Assembly (NCBI GenBank): GCA_014529385.2
Contig: CM043948.1
Location: 20,041,951-20,105,950, forward strand
Direction of reading: 5' to 3'
DNA from: Adiantum capillus-veneris
Lineage: Eukaryota; Streptophyta; Polypodiopsida; Polypodiales; Pteridaceae
DNA: 64,000 nt
Under the pieces are notes generated by a model. That model ran no database searches. It worked only from the letters and a program-made list of their open reading frames with translations, and was not told the DNA's origin. Both the position numbers and the translations under genes were made by a program. Below are positions 33,455 to 45,530 of this stretch, piece after piece. How positions within the stretch are numbered: the stretch's first letter is position 1; the number at the start of each line of letters is the position of its first letter.

Positions 33455-34149
33455 GGGTCCCTTGCCTCACATTTTCTCTTAGACTCGGAGTCCTGGCCAT
33501 TTCTCTCTCACGTAGAGAGAAATCTAGTCAAAAATCACTAGAGAGAAACTCTAGCTGATTATCCACGTTAATTAATTTCATCCCTTTTTAATTAGCAAAA
33601 TTATGATAATTTACTTGTATTTTCTTAATTAATCCAATTAATTAAGAAGATTAAACTTACTTAGACTCTAAATTACTCTCTTAATTCTTAATACTCTGTT
33701 GATTACTTAGATTAAGATTAGGGATATTAATTTAATTAATTATTAAGCCATATTAGGGTTGAAATTAATCTTTTTTTATCATAAATTAATGGTAAGTATA
33801 CTAATTCTTAGATTAGTATAATATAATTATCAGAGATGTATTAGACTATTGAGATGCTAAGAAAATTATCTTTTAATTTTTTGATTAGTTTTTGTAAATA
33901 ATAAAGCAGAAACTAGCTGTTTTAAATCAAAAAACTATTAGGAAATCTAATTAAATAGTTCAAAAATTCTTAAGTTAATTATCACAATTAGAAAATATTA
34001 TTAAAAACACAGGTTAAATTACTCATTCATAGATAATTAATCTAAATATTTAATTAAGCTAAAGTTATTTATTTTTAGCCTTAAATTACATGGGAAAATT
34101 AGAAAAACATGTTAGATAATTATAGCCTATTTATTAGAGTTAGTTTACC

Positions 34150-34750
34150 TGTAAAAGAAGCCGTGAGAACTAGCTTAGCCATAGAAAATTAATTAAACTA
34201 ATTATCTTAGTCAAAAAACCGTGGTTTTGAAGAGAAATTAAAGGGGGAAATTAGTAATTTATATTAGATAGCTTTGGGAGAGTTTTTATAGTTAAAATAC
34301 ACCATTAGGAAGCCGTGATAATTAGCTTAGCCACAAAAAATTAATTTAGCTAACTATTTTAGTCAAAAAATCCCATTTTTTGAAGGGAAAATAGTAAATT
34401 AGATTAGTTAGCTTTGGGATAATTTTTAGAGTTAGAATACTATGATAATTAGATTAGACACAAAAAACTTATTCAGCTAATTATCTTAGTAAAAAGTTAG
34501 AATGCCATGATAATTAGCTTAGCCACAAAAAACTAATTTAGCTAATTATCTTAGTCAAAAAACCGTATTTTTTAAGGGAAATTAAAGGAGAAAATTAGTA
34601 AATTAGATTAGATAGGTTTGGGATAATTTTTAGAGTTAGAATACATTATTAGGAAGTCGTGATAATTAGCTTAGTCACAAGAAATTAGTTTAGCTAATTA
34701 TCTTAGTCAAAAACTTTGTTTTTGAAGGTAATCTAAAGGGGAAAAATAAA
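34150..34750 (+). repeat. tandem repeat in D 3' LTR, unit about 140 bp
   Basis: Copies of the GATAATTAGCTTAGCC unit start near 34162, 34314, 34443, 34508 and 34659. The 65-bp gap between the third and fourth shows a partial unit, so copy structure differs from the 5' LTR. Confidence 0.85.
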
Positions 34751-35558
34751 ACAATTACTTAGATAATTACATAGTAATTATTTGAGATAGGAATCATGGT
34801 TAAGAAGTGAGGATAATTAGGATATACACAAAAAACTAGTTTATCTAATTAAATAGGCCAAAATTGTCTACTTTTGAGAAGAAATTAAAAGGGGAAATTA
34901 GTTAAATTACTTATATAACTATATAGTAACTATCAAAGGTAGAAATTACTGATAAGAACTCAAGATAAATAGGTCAACCCCAGATAATTAGTTTAGCTAA
35001 ATATCTTAGCTATTATTACTTGATTTTGTCTATATATTGAGAAGGAAAATTAGCAAGTTAATTTATAAAATTACACGGTAATTATCAGAGATAATAAATA
35101 ACCTTAGGAAGTTGCGATAATTACCTCAATCCTATGTAGTTAGTTTAGCTAATTATCTTAGCTTATATTGTCTAATTTGGACTATAAATTGAGAAGGAAA
35201 GATTTGTAAATCAATTTATAAGTTAGCAAGATAATTATTAGAGTGATAATACTTCAAAATACACCTAGAGTAAATATCCCACAAGAAGATAAGTAATTCG
35301 TACATTACTAAAAGCCGAATTAGGATATTTTTGAATAGAAATTAAATAAGGAATTTAGTAAAAAAACTTTGATAATTATAAGATAATTATGGGAGAACAA
35401 TAACACTACTAGGAAGCTAAGGAGAAAATATCTCACCCAGATATTTATCAAAGATACTTACTTAGTCCAAAAATCCCTATTTTTGGATAAAAGATATAAG
35501 AGAAATTATTCATTTAATTCTCTAATCGATTAAGTATCCTTTTATAAAGGCTACCACT

Positions 35559-35684
35559 ATGGCTCCAAAAAGGAACCGAGGAAATCCTCAGTCCGATGAT
35601 GAAGATACAACAAACAAAAGGATTAGAGCGTCCCATGACCATGAAATTGGGTCTTGTCATAGGCCTGCGGAGGAGAGTCTTTAG
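35559..35684 (+). pseudogene. LTR ORF of D, 3' LTR copy, truncated by TAG
   Basis: This is the same reading frame as 26928 (starts MAPKRNRGNPQSDDED). It stops after 41 residues where the 5' copy continues. The donor-like CAG/GTGGGT remains just downstream at about 35718-35725. Confidence 0.45.
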
Positions 35685-36272
35685 GCGCTAGTGCAGCAGC
35701 AGATGGCTGATCACTCTCAGGTGGGTTCCCATTTATTCACTCAAGTCTTAAACTAGTTTAAAGTTCTTTATAAATTAACATTGCATACGTAAGAACCAAA
35801 ATGGAATAACTGGCCAAAAACGGAAGTAACTTCCAAGAAACCAACGAACATTGTTTTTAAATAGGAAAGAACTATTTGGGCTAAGACTGGTTGACCTAGG
35901 AAAGAATGTTTGATCATCCTTAAAACAACTTGTCTCAAGACACCTCTCATTCCTTGGAATATTTTACTCTAGGGGATGAGTAATGATGGCGATTCAGCCA
36001 TGGATGAGTCGGTTACCTCCATGCACTGGAGTCTTTACCCGTGCCTGTCTATGTTTGTGGATACTACTTAGGAGATCCTTTTTATCCTAGAGGAACCACC
36101 CGGTTGTATGGGCAACCGGTTGGCGTATGGGCACCCGAATTTTGGGTGATAACTTTTTCCACCCCGGTTTTTATAAATAAGGAATGGGTGCCGTTTTCCA
36201 CCCCCGTATAAGTGATCTTGAGACAAGCCAGTACTGGTCATAGTTACTTCAGATAGACATTACCTTGTCTTA

Positions 36273-37203
36273 ACACTAGAATGGTAACCTAACAGGACAT
36301 AAAAGTGTCCTTTCAGGGTTTTGGGAAAAAATTCCAAAACCATTGTAGATCCACTCATTTTGAAAAATCCTTTCATGAGCTTATAGTTCAATAACTACTA
36401 CATATGGAAAAAATGAGAAACTTGTAATTTTTCTCATCCCTTGGTCACTACAAGCCTCCAAAGTTGATGGACCAGTGCATTTTGCCCAAAACAACAATTT
36501 CTTACGATTGATTGCATATAAATAAGAGTGGAAATTTTTGTGGGACATGAGATAAAATGCCCTGTTAACTTCAATGGGTTGGTGACCAAAACATATGGTT
36601 GCTTTTACCTCACTAAATTTTTTTTGGGCAAAAAAAATAGGTACAAAAAAGTTGCATTTTTGCCATTCTGCGGACCTATCATCAAAGTTCTATAGTCACG
36701 CTCAATACAGATACTATATACATGTTTTCTTAGTTCCCTTTGGGCCTCTGGATTCAAAAGGAGCCATGGAGAATGTCAAAAGGATAATGGATCTCTTACA
36801 ATTGCAACGTTGGGGGAAATGATAAAGTGCTAAATACAGCAAACATGAAAAAACTGGGTTTAGCATTATGACCTCTAGAAACCCATAGAAACTACTCAAT
36901 ATCTAGCCAAGTTTGTAGTCTATGACTAGATATGGTTACTACCTACAAAATACACACAGTTGGCCTAAGAAACTAGCAATATTCAGAAAGTTATACTTGC
37001 TACTCTAAAATGTATCGTATTCTTCAACAATAAAAAAACTCAACCATCATCATATACTATGCTATATAGCATATTAGGTCCCCCAAAACTCAAGGAAGAT
37101 TAGCTTTATGTTATACATTACACTTACACAATCAAAATTGAATTTGGATATCAAGAAAGCCACCAAAAAAATCATAAAAGTGCTAATTTTGGCCAAAAAA
37201 CAG
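36273..37203. other. no recognisable gene; DNA between truncated D and element B
   Basis: About 0.93 kb with no domain, LTR or repeat that I recognise. It abuts the broken 3' LTR of D and is the left flank of element B (...AAAACAG before the LTR). Confidence 0.5.
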
Positions 37204-37579
37204 TGCCATAATAATCAATATCTAATTCTCCTAAATGATTTTCTCATGTTAAAATGATCATTTAATATGGGGAAGTGCCAGGGGAGAAAAAGCTAGAATA
37301 TTGGTTAAGCTAGCAGACCGGCCACAGTAGGGATCCAAAGGAGGGAAAATAGGGATCCAAAGGGGGGGCCGTCTGCAAAAGAGCCATGTGAAACAATGGG
37401 CTAAAAATACCCTAAGGTTCCGCCCATTAAGACTTTCAAAATGCTAAGGTTCCAAAATTCAAAGGTTATGTCCAAAGGTCAACCTTAAGGAATTGGATGC
37501 TTTGTGTGTGACCAAAAAAGTCTTGCATATCCCTACATAGGAGGGGGCGAGCCTAGCAAGTAGGGGATGAGAGAGAAAT

Positions 37580-37667
<88 letters not shown>

Positions 37668-38868
37668 GCCCCCTTTACACAAAGGGAATGAAGGACACAT
37701 GTCAGATGCCTAAGCTAGTTGCTCCCAAAGTGTGCTCAATTCCTATTGGATGACCCTTGAAGTGGACCAATGAGAATCAGGCTAGAGTAAATTTAGCCTA
37801 ATTAATTTTAAAACACTTAATAAAAAGAACCAATGAAAATTAAGTCTCCTGGATGATTATTGGACAGCCCGTGAAGGGGTCCAATAGGAATTGAGCAGCC
37901 CAATGGGCTACTTAATTCCTATTGGTCAGAATAGGGAAAGGTCCAATGGGGATTTAATTCATTTAAATCAATTAAGTTTAATTGATTAAGCTCTCACAAA
38001 AGGGGAAAGGGGGACACATGTCAGAAGGCTATCACTTATGCTGCTTAATAGCCATTGGCTTGACTTGGGGAGGTCCAATGGGGAAAAAGCAAGAGCAAAT
38101 AGCAAGAAGGCTCGCCCAAGAGAGAGATGGGGCTGATCTTTGCAAGGCATTATCACACACACACTCACACAATCTCATGTGTGAAGAAAGAGAAGACTAT
38201 CTCTTCCCAAGCTTTAATGGAGAGCTCATCACCTACTCCAAGCTTGTGAGATAGAAGCGTACATCGACACACTCTTGGCATGTGGATGCAAATCCAACCA
38301 AGATCCAAGCTTCAATGCATGCTCATCTCCTCTACCAAGCTAATTACTAAGCTAAGATATGATGATATGAGTGATTATGTGAGGAGATGTACATCTTTCT
38401 CGTAAGATACTCCTTCTTCCTCTCAATCTACTCTCATACCCTGCTAGCTCTCACCATCTTCAAAGGTGTGTGAGGTCTTGGGTCTGAGAACGGGGATAAT
38501 TAAAGTTGTGTTTGCTAAGTGTTTTGCTTAGTGCATGAAGCTTTCATCTTCATTGCACTAGCTAGTCTTGAAGGAACACAAAGAATTGTATTGTACAATG
38601 TCTCTCTTGATGGGAGAAACCATAATACAAAGCCTTTTGGAGGGGGGACTGGCTCCATGAAAATCCGGTCCTCAACTGTTGTCAATAGCTTAATTTCTCT
38701 CTCTTTTGAAAGTATTGTTGATGCTATCGAACTAGGTGTTATGATTTTTGTTGCTCTCTCCACCCAAACACTCTTGTAAATCTCATTAGGAATCTATTCT
38801 AATGAAATGCCCACTAAGTTCATGCTAATTTCCGCTACACATAAGTTTTTAGACCATTAAATGTTACA
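37204..38868 (+). repeat. element B 5' LTR (1.67 kb)
   Basis: TG...CA ends; it begins TGCCATAATAATC and ends ATGTTACA, immediately before the primer site. It contains a (CA)n tract and a 12-bp palindrome pair (CCAATAGGAATT at 37881, AATTCCTATTGG at 37914). The 5' segment is single copy here but tandemly repeated in the 3' LTR. Confidence 0.92.
37580..37666. repeat. (CA)n microsatellite in B 5' LTR, about 43 units
   Basis: Uninterrupted CA repeat. The 3' LTR has about 23 units at the same site (57952-57997). Confidence 0.97.
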
Positions 38869-38869
38869 T

Positions 38870-38881
38870 TGGTATCAGAGC
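38870..38881 (+). promoter_or_regulatory. primer-binding site of B (initiator tRNA-Met)
   Basis: TGGTATCAGAGC, one base after the LTR end. Confidence 0.93.
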
Positions 38882-39285
38882 ACAAGGTTTCTCTTTTCTT
38901 GCTCAAGAAGGGAGGTACTCAAGCTAGCTATAAATGGTTGGTATTATTAATTGCCTGTGAGTAAGTAGAATAGGGACTTTTCAGCCTTGCAGTGTGCCTG
39001 CCTTCGTGTAGTTAACGGGGCATCACCGTCGAGAGCTATGGTCTTAATAGTGGAGTCCTACGGGGCTTGCCTACGGCTTAACCACTATTGAGCTATTAGA
39101 AGCTTGACGGGAGCCGGTGCTGTTTTGGTGTTGAAAGACCCTATCTTCTATTCCTTGCAATTAATGATATTCTAGCTGCGGGTGGAGTAGCTTGAGTGCT
39201 TTTTCTAAAGGGGTATAGTGGAGTAGCAACTAGGGCTTGAAGTGCCAAAGTACACCTAAAAAGTTTACACCTAAAAGTTGTTAGA

Positions 39286-40871
39286 ATGGATGACAATAGT
39301 AAAGAGAGTGAAATTAATGTTGATAGCTTTGATTTTGCTAATGAGCAAGCTACTAATGATGCTCCGATGCTTATTAACTATCTTGTTTCTAGGCTTCAAC
39401 AAGCCATGGGCAATCCATCTCTCCAAAGTGAAGTGCAACGGCAGCTCCGTGCTCACGGATTCTCCAAGCTCATCACCATGACGAGAGAACACCTAGGAAG
39501 CCTCCTTGTGAGACTCCCAAAAGAGGTCTCTCTCCGATTCGGGGAGAAGAAGAGAATCTATACGAAGGGCTCAAGAATTTACTTCTTGATGATGCATCTC
39601 CCTTCCCAAAGGAGAACTCAAGAGCCTCCACCGAAGGAATGAGAAAGAAGTGAGTCTCCCGCCACCTCGGCGGAGATGGCTCCACAAAGACGGCGGGCTA
39701 AACGCTCTCCATCAGCACCAAAGCGGAGAAGACCATCACACTCTTCTCCACACCATAATTCAAAGAGGGATGATAAAAAGCAAGAGAAGAAAAAGGTGAA
39801 AAAGAGGACACCCTCTTCTCCATCTTCTTCATCCTCTTCCTCTTATGAAAGTGATGGTGAAGACAACAAAGATCAAGACAAGAAAAAGGCGAGAAAGAGG
39901 TCACCCTCTTCTCCACCTTCTTCAAATTCTTCACCTTCTGAAGAAAGTGATGGTGCAACCTTTGAACCATCAAAAAGAAGAGGCCATAGGAAATCCTATG
40001 CCGCATGGAAGAGGTCGTCCAAGCTGAAGAAATTCAAAGAGGGAGGGAAGAGCATCTCTTTCCTTACCTATGATGGTACCTTTGGTGCTACGGACAAAGT
40101 CTTGGCCTTTATCCAGCAATTCGATGTGGCGTTTGGAGATGAGGGCTTCACGGAGTCCTCTAAGCTACGCCATGTAGCTATGAACTTTCAAAAGTCCGCC
40201 AGGCAATGGTGGTCTAGCCTACGAGCCAATGGTGAACTCCACGAACATGGAAAGCTTTAAGAGCTTCCATTATGAAGCAGTTTTTGGCCACCGATGCCAA
40301 AGAAAAAGTACTCACTGAATGGCGAAGCTTAAAGCTCTCTCCCTATGAATCCATCCACAAATATGTAGACAAGTTTTGGGACCTACAACTCAAAGCCACT
40401 ATCTTCAAAAAGTTAGATTTTGGAGAGCAAAAGCAACAATTTTGTGCGGGCTTAACCGAAGAAATGGCGGAATATGTCAACTCCCAAAGGCCACGTACCA
40501 TATCGGCGGTAATACACCATACTATGGTGGCCTCTCGAATCAATTTCCAAACGGGGGCTAAAAAAAATAATAAACCCCTGGAAAACAAGGGTTCCAATGA
40601 GCGTAAGGGGAAGGACAATGTCCAAAAGTCTCCTAAGGGCAACTCCAACAAAGCTAAAGAGAAGGGAGTTTACAAAGGTAAGAACAAACTCTCTCCTGAA
40701 GAGCTTGAGCATTATCGCAAGGATAACCGGTGTTTTAAGTGCGGCGAACAAGGGCATTTGTACCGCGCTTGTCCCCAAAAGAACAACCGCCAAGATCCTC
40801 CTAGAGCTTCCTTGGTTGAAATCCAAGAGGAGGAGACTCACCAAATTCACCACAAAGGATCTCCTCTATGA
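39286..40871 (+). pseudogene. element B gag with RS-like domain and zinc knuckle
   Basis: The start (MDDNSKESEINVD) opens one frame that runs to 40260 with a single TGA at 39640. A one- or two-base indel near 40235 then shifts to the frame that continues to 40871 and into pol. After residue 130 there is a low-complexity domain with two copies of a Lys-rich block followed by a Ser/Pro run and a SDG(E/A) acidic end, resembling RS-type sequence. The gag core follows (FLTYDGTFGATDKVLAFIQQFD, ARQWWSSLRANGE, FLATDAKEKV, YESIHKYVDKFW). A CCHC knuckle (CFKC...H...C) lies near 40731-40775. Gag would assemble particles and bind RNA. The start is the first ATG of the frame after the primer site. Confidence 0.88.
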
Positions 40872-43800
40872 CATGCTTGGGGAAAGGTAAGAGAACAGGA
40901 TGCTTTTATTCTCTTTGACCCTGGTTCTACTCACAATTTTATATCTATAGAGTTGGCCACCAAGCTAGGCATACAATCCTACGAGATGGGAGATGTCCTA
41001 CCCGCAGACAGTGCCTTCAAGGGGCAAGAAGCTTCAGTCATTCCCTTAATCGGGAAATTGAGGCTTCATGTCCAAGGCTATGTGTACAAAGAGGACTTCT
41101 TTATCTCTCCTCTCAAGCATGAGGATGTAATCCTAGGGGCACCATGGTTTGACCGCCTGGCTACTGTCGATGTTAAATTTCATGAAAGGAGAATCTCCTT
41201 TAAGTTCAGGGAAAAAGATATGTATATAGATGCTAAGGAAATGGGTAACACTAGTCCCATTGTACATACACCAGCTTTCAACAAGTCAATAAAGAGCTCT
41301 ATTTCTGTGTACATGATTTTTGTTAAAGATTCTCAAAATGAACCTAATGCTTTAGCAAAAGAAAATAAAAGCAACCAAAAGGAATTAGAGTTATCCAATT
41401 TTCTCAAGGGGTTTCAAGATGTTTTTATTGACGACATCCCTTGTGAGCTACCTCCTAAACGAGGTAATGATGACCATGCAATTGAGCTTCTTCTAGGAAG
41501 TTCACCGCCTAATAAACCTCCTTATAGATTTTCTCAAGCTCAACAAGAGGAGATTATGCGGCAAGTGCATGAGTTAGTTGAGAAGGGCATGGTTAGGCCT
41601 AGCTCTACTCCATTTTGCTCACCTGTGCTCTTAGTGCAAAAGAAAGACGGCACGTACCGTATGTGTGTCGACTATAGAGCACTAAATAGGATCACTATCA
41701 AGAATAGGTTTCCCGTTGCACGGGTAGAAGACCTATTTGATAAGCTACAAGGATCGACCTACTTCAGTAGGATTGACCTAAAAAGTGGCTATCATCAAAT
41801 AAGGATAGTTGATCAAGACATTGTAAAGACCGCATTTCGCACCACATTTGGTCTTTACGAATACATTGTCATGCCTTTTGGCTTGACCAATGCACCAGCC
41901 ACATTCAACCGCTTGATGGAGAAGTTGTTCAGGCCTCATCGAACCTTCACTGGAGTGTTCTATGATGATATTATCATCTACTCTAATTCATTAGACGAAC
42001 AAAAGCAACACCTCCAGGTAATATTTCAAGTTTTAAGAGAGAATAAACTTTATGTTAATCGAAAGAAAAGTGATTTTTTCTTGCAAGAGATTCAGTATTT
42101 AGGTCACATTATCTCTCAAGATGGCATCCAAATGGATCCATCAAAGTTAGAGGTAATAAAAGGATGGCCTAAACCAAGGAATCTTCATGAACTAAGAAGC
42201 TTTATAGGTATGTGTGCATACTATAGACGCTTCATAGAAATGTTCTCACAAATTGCGGGACCATTACATGACCTAACAAAGAAAAGAGTTAGGTACACAT
42301 GGTCTGCTAAGGAGAACAATGATTTTGAAAAGCTTAAAGAAAAGCTTATCTCTCAACCTGTGCTTACACTACCGGATCTCTCAAAACCATTTGAGGTCCA
42401 ATGTGATGCTTGTGATGATTGCCTTGGAGCTGTTTTGCTCCAAGAAGGGCACGCCATAGGCTATTAGAGTCGAAGGCTCGACCCTGTTGAGCAAGCTCTA
42501 GGCATATATGAAAAGGAACTCCTTGCAGTCCTACATGCCTTAGACTCATGGAAGCACTATTTATTGGGGACTCCTTTCATTCTGCGAACGGATCACCAAA
42601 GTCTTAAGTACTTCATGACGCAGACCAAGCTCTCCGACAAACAAATGAGGTGGGCAAATTTCCTATCGCAATTTCATTTTCATATTGCTCACATTGCTGG
42701 CAAGCATAATCAAGTAGCTGATGCACTCTCAAGACGGCTGAGAGTGAATGTGGTTTCCATAGCAACTCACAATGATCTATCTTCAATGATAGACAAGTAC
42801 GCTATTGATCCTGCTTTTAGAGATGTGATTTCAGCCCTTGCATTAGGGAAGAAAGAAGAACCATTTACTTTACAAGATGGTTATCTTCTCTATGGAAATA
42901 GAATATGCGTTACTAACTCACTACGTGAGAAAGTAATGTATGAATCTCATGCTCCACATTATGCGGGGCATAGAGGGATTCAGTCTACCTTAAAGGGAAT
43001 TGAAACATATTTCTATTGGCCTACCATGAAAGTGAACATACAAGAGTATGTTTCTAAATGTGTGGTATGCCAAAAGACAAAATTTGATAGAGGGAAGCAA
43101 CTTGGATTTCTTCAACCCTTGCCAATCCCTAATTCACCTTGGGAGAGCATATCCATGGATTTTATCTTTGGATTGCCTAAGTCTATCCATGGGAATACGG
43201 GAATATGGACGATAGTAGACAGGTTCATTAAACAAGCTCATTTTATACCTGTCAAAAAGACTATCAAAGCCCATCAAATGGCAACCCTCTTCATTTCACA
43301 AATTTTCAAGTACCATGGCTTGCCAATGTCTATAGTGTCGGATAGAGATCCTAGAATGACCAGTAATTTCTGGAAGGGTCTCTTTGAGAATTTAGGGACA
43401 AGGCTAAACTTCTCTTCGGCCTATCATCCACAAACAGATGGCCAAAGTGAAATAGCTAACCTAACCATTCTCGATCTACTAAAAGCCTATGTAACGGAAG
43501 TAGATCAAAGATCCCAGTGGGAGAAGTACTTACCCTTAGTGAAGTATGCTTACAATAACAATGTACATACTTCCATGGGAAAAGCACCTTTCGAGGTAAT
43601 TGAGGGGAGATCAAAAAGTCCCTTGCTACTTAAGGTACATGGGAAGATCTTCGCTGCAGATGAGTATAGCCGAGACTCACAATAAAGGCAAAAGGCTACT
43701 GCTGACAAGCACAGAAGAGCCCAATCCTTTAAAGAAAATGATTGGGTCTTATTAAAGTTTCCTAAGGCTCGATTAAGGCACACGACGGGCAAGAATCCTA

Positions 43801-44195
43801 CAGGCCACCAAAAGTACTATGCTAAACTAGCAAAAAGGTACTATGGTCCCTTCCAGATTCTTAGGCCAATCAATGAGATGGCCTATCAACTCAAGTTGCC
43901 CAATCATTGGCTCATACACAATGCTTTCCATGTGAGCCTATTAAAGCCTTACAAAGGAGAGCCACCTCAAGAACCAACTATTGAAGACCCACCGGAGATC
44001 GAGGACCAAGAGGAGGTGCTGCAGCCCGAGTCCATTCTCCGACATGAAGACAAGGTACTAAGAGGCGGTAAGACTATCCGACAATATCTTATTAAGTTTA
44101 AGAATTATCCTTTTGAAGATGCTAGATGGATGCAAGGCATACAATTAAAGGATAACCTAAACCTTGTCAATGCTTACAATGCTTCCCAAGAGTAA
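40872..44195 (+). pseudogene. element B pol: protease, reverse transcriptase, RNase H, integrase, chromodomain
   Basis: It is in the same frame as the end of gag, separated by a TGA at 40869. Only two further stops occur, TAG at 42465 and TAA at 43683. The protease has FDPGSTHNFIS and then VILGAPWF. Reverse transcriptase spans about 41460-42250, with CVDYRALN, IDLKSGYHQIRI, MPFGLTNAPATFN and FYDDIIIYS. RNase H spans about 42380-42750 (LRTDHQSLKY, VADALSRR). Integrase has an HHCC end (HRGIQ...CVVCQKTK), a DDE core (SMDFIFGLP, VSDRDPRM) and YHPQTDGQSE. The tail has FHVSLLKPYKG and a chromodomain-like segment (YLIKFKNYPFEDARWM) near 44090-44130. The chromodomain is known in chromoviruses to steer insertion towards marked chromatin. 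Confidence 0.92.
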
Positions 44196-44540
44196 GCAAA
44201 TGTACAAAATGTTAAAAATGAACAACGTTTTTTTTTTTTGTCTTATAAGACTCTCTTTTTCTTTATTGTGCACAAAAATTAAATAGTATGCATGCTTAGA
44301 TCAACTTTGCGGAGACGACGTCTCCCAAACACCAAGTAGATCTTGTCACTCTACTATGGAAGACTAATAGGACTAATGTGCAGACCTGCTTGCAGTAGCC
44401 TCAGGCTCTCAAGCACCAAATGGACTAGTCATCCATTGTGGAAAGATGTCGTAGGGTAACATAGGGATCCTCTACCCACTAAGAAAAGGACTCATGAATA
44501 TGCTTTATCTTCTCTACACCATAGTCGAGGACGACTATGA
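44196..44540 (+). other. element B 3' untranslated internal region
   Basis: Non-coding stretch between the pol stop and the polypurine tract. It includes a T run near 44231 and repeated CACCAA(A/G)T(A/G)GA-type short strings. No further ORF is supported. Confidence 0.6.
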
Positions 44541-44557
44541 TTTCAAGAGAGAGGTAA
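44541..44557 (+). promoter_or_regulatory. polypurine tract of B
   Basis: CAAGAGAGAGGTAA lies directly before the LTR start TGTCATAATA. Confidence 0.65.
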
Positions 44558-45234
44558 TGTCATAATAATTAATATCTAATTCTCCTAAATGATTTTCTCA
44601 TGTTAAACTGATCATTTAATATGGGGAAGTGCCAGGGGAGAAAAAACTAGAATATTGGTTAAGCTAGCAGACCGGCCACAGTAGGGATCCAAAGGAGGGA
44701 AAATAAGGATCCAAAGGGGGGGCCATTTGCAAAAGAGCCATGTGAAACAATGGGCTAAAAAGACCCTAAGGTTCAGCCCATTAAGACTTCCAAAATGCTA
44801 AGGTTCCAAAATGAAAAGGTTATGTCCAAAGGTCAACCTTAAGGAATTGGATGCTTTGTGTGTGACAAAAAAAGTCTTGCATATCCCTACATAGTAATGT
44901 CATAATAATCAATATGTAATTCTCCTAAATGATTTTCTCATGATAAACTGATCATTTAATATGGGGAAGTGCCAGGGGAGAAAAAACTAGAATATTGGTT
45001 AATCTAGCAGACCGGCCACAGTAGGGATCCAAAGGAGGAAAAATAGGGATCCAAAGGGGGGGGCATCTGCAAAAGAGCCATGTGAAACAATGGGCTAAAA
45101 AGACCCTAAGGTTCAGCCCATTAAGACTTCCAAAATGCTAAGGTTCCAAAATTCAAAGGTTATGTCCAAAGGTCAACCTTAAGGAATTGGATGCTTTGTG
45201 TGTGACCAAAAAAGTCTTGCATATCCCTACATAG
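44558..45234 (+). repeat. element B 3' LTR, first part: two tandem copies of its 5' segment
   Basis: Copy 1 (44558-44894) and copy 2 (44898-45234) each run from TGTCATAATAAT to ATCCCTACATAG, corresponding to about the first 330 bp of the 5' LTR. Copy 2 is preceded by TAA, the three bases that precede the LTR in the polypurine tract. This shows that the duplication included the internal-LTR junction. A third copy begins at 57555, beyond element A. The 5' LTR has one copy and runs straight from CTACATAG into GAGGGGGCGAGCC. Confidence 0.9.
45231..45234. repeat. left target-site duplication of element A (ATAG)
   Basis: ATAG directly before TGAGGCG; the same four bases follow the other LTR at 57551. 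An uninterrupted version of the site, CTACATAGTAATG, is present at the copy 1/copy 2 junction (44888-44899). Confidence 0.65.
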
Positions 45235-45379
45235 TGAGGCGATCCGGGGCGGGCAACAAGAAGAGCAACCTCTAGACACCCTTCAAGGCTCCCGTGCTGC
45301 TCAATGGGGCTGGGGCACAACACAACACAAACCAAAACAACAAACCCACAGCCAAATCCCAACTACACAAGGGGCACCA

Positions 45380-45401
45380 CCTAGTTTAAGAGAGAACTAG
45401 G
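45380..45401 (-). promoter_or_regulatory. conserved LTR hairpin (A 3' LTR)
   Basis: On the minus strand: CCTAGT, 10-nt loop, ACTAGG, then TGGTGCCCCTT. Same as E and the A 5' LTR. Confidence 0.6.
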
Positions 45402-45496
45402 ACGCAAAAGAGGAGAATCGTTAGAGCAACCCACAAACAAGCAAGGAATTTACACTAACCCTAACACCACTGGAACACTCTCACACACTAAAACAC

Positions 45497-45530
<34 letters not shown>

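Larger units (their letters stand above)
24885..36272 (+). mobile_element. element D: chromodomain-type Ty3/gypsy retrotransposon, degenerate
   Basis: The order is 5' LTR, tRNA-Met primer site, gag with zinc knuckle, aspartic protease, reverse transcriptase, RNase H, integrase, a chromodomain-like C-terminus, polypurine tract and 3' LTR. The 3' LTR lacks the last roughly 550 bp of the 5' copy. The 5' LTR lacks about 525 bp present in the 3' copy (33485-34010). Stops and frameshifts are abundant and the LTRs are visibly diverged, so it is an old insertion. The left flank is ...GAGTGCC; no target duplication can be checked because the right end is lost. Confidence 0.9.
32935..36272 (+). repeat. 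element D 3' LTR, truncated at its 3' end
   Basis: Homologous to 24885-27601. It has a TATA box at 33447, an internal block 33485-34010 missing from the 5' LTR, the tandem repeat at 34150-34750 and the ORF relic at 35559. Similarity stops at CCTTGTCTTAA (36272), about 550 bp short of the LTR end. Confidence 0.9.

Noticed and set aside
38870-38881. Possible tRNA gene
   Set aside because: It is the 12-base primer-binding complement to tRNA-Met; no cloverleaf surrounds it.
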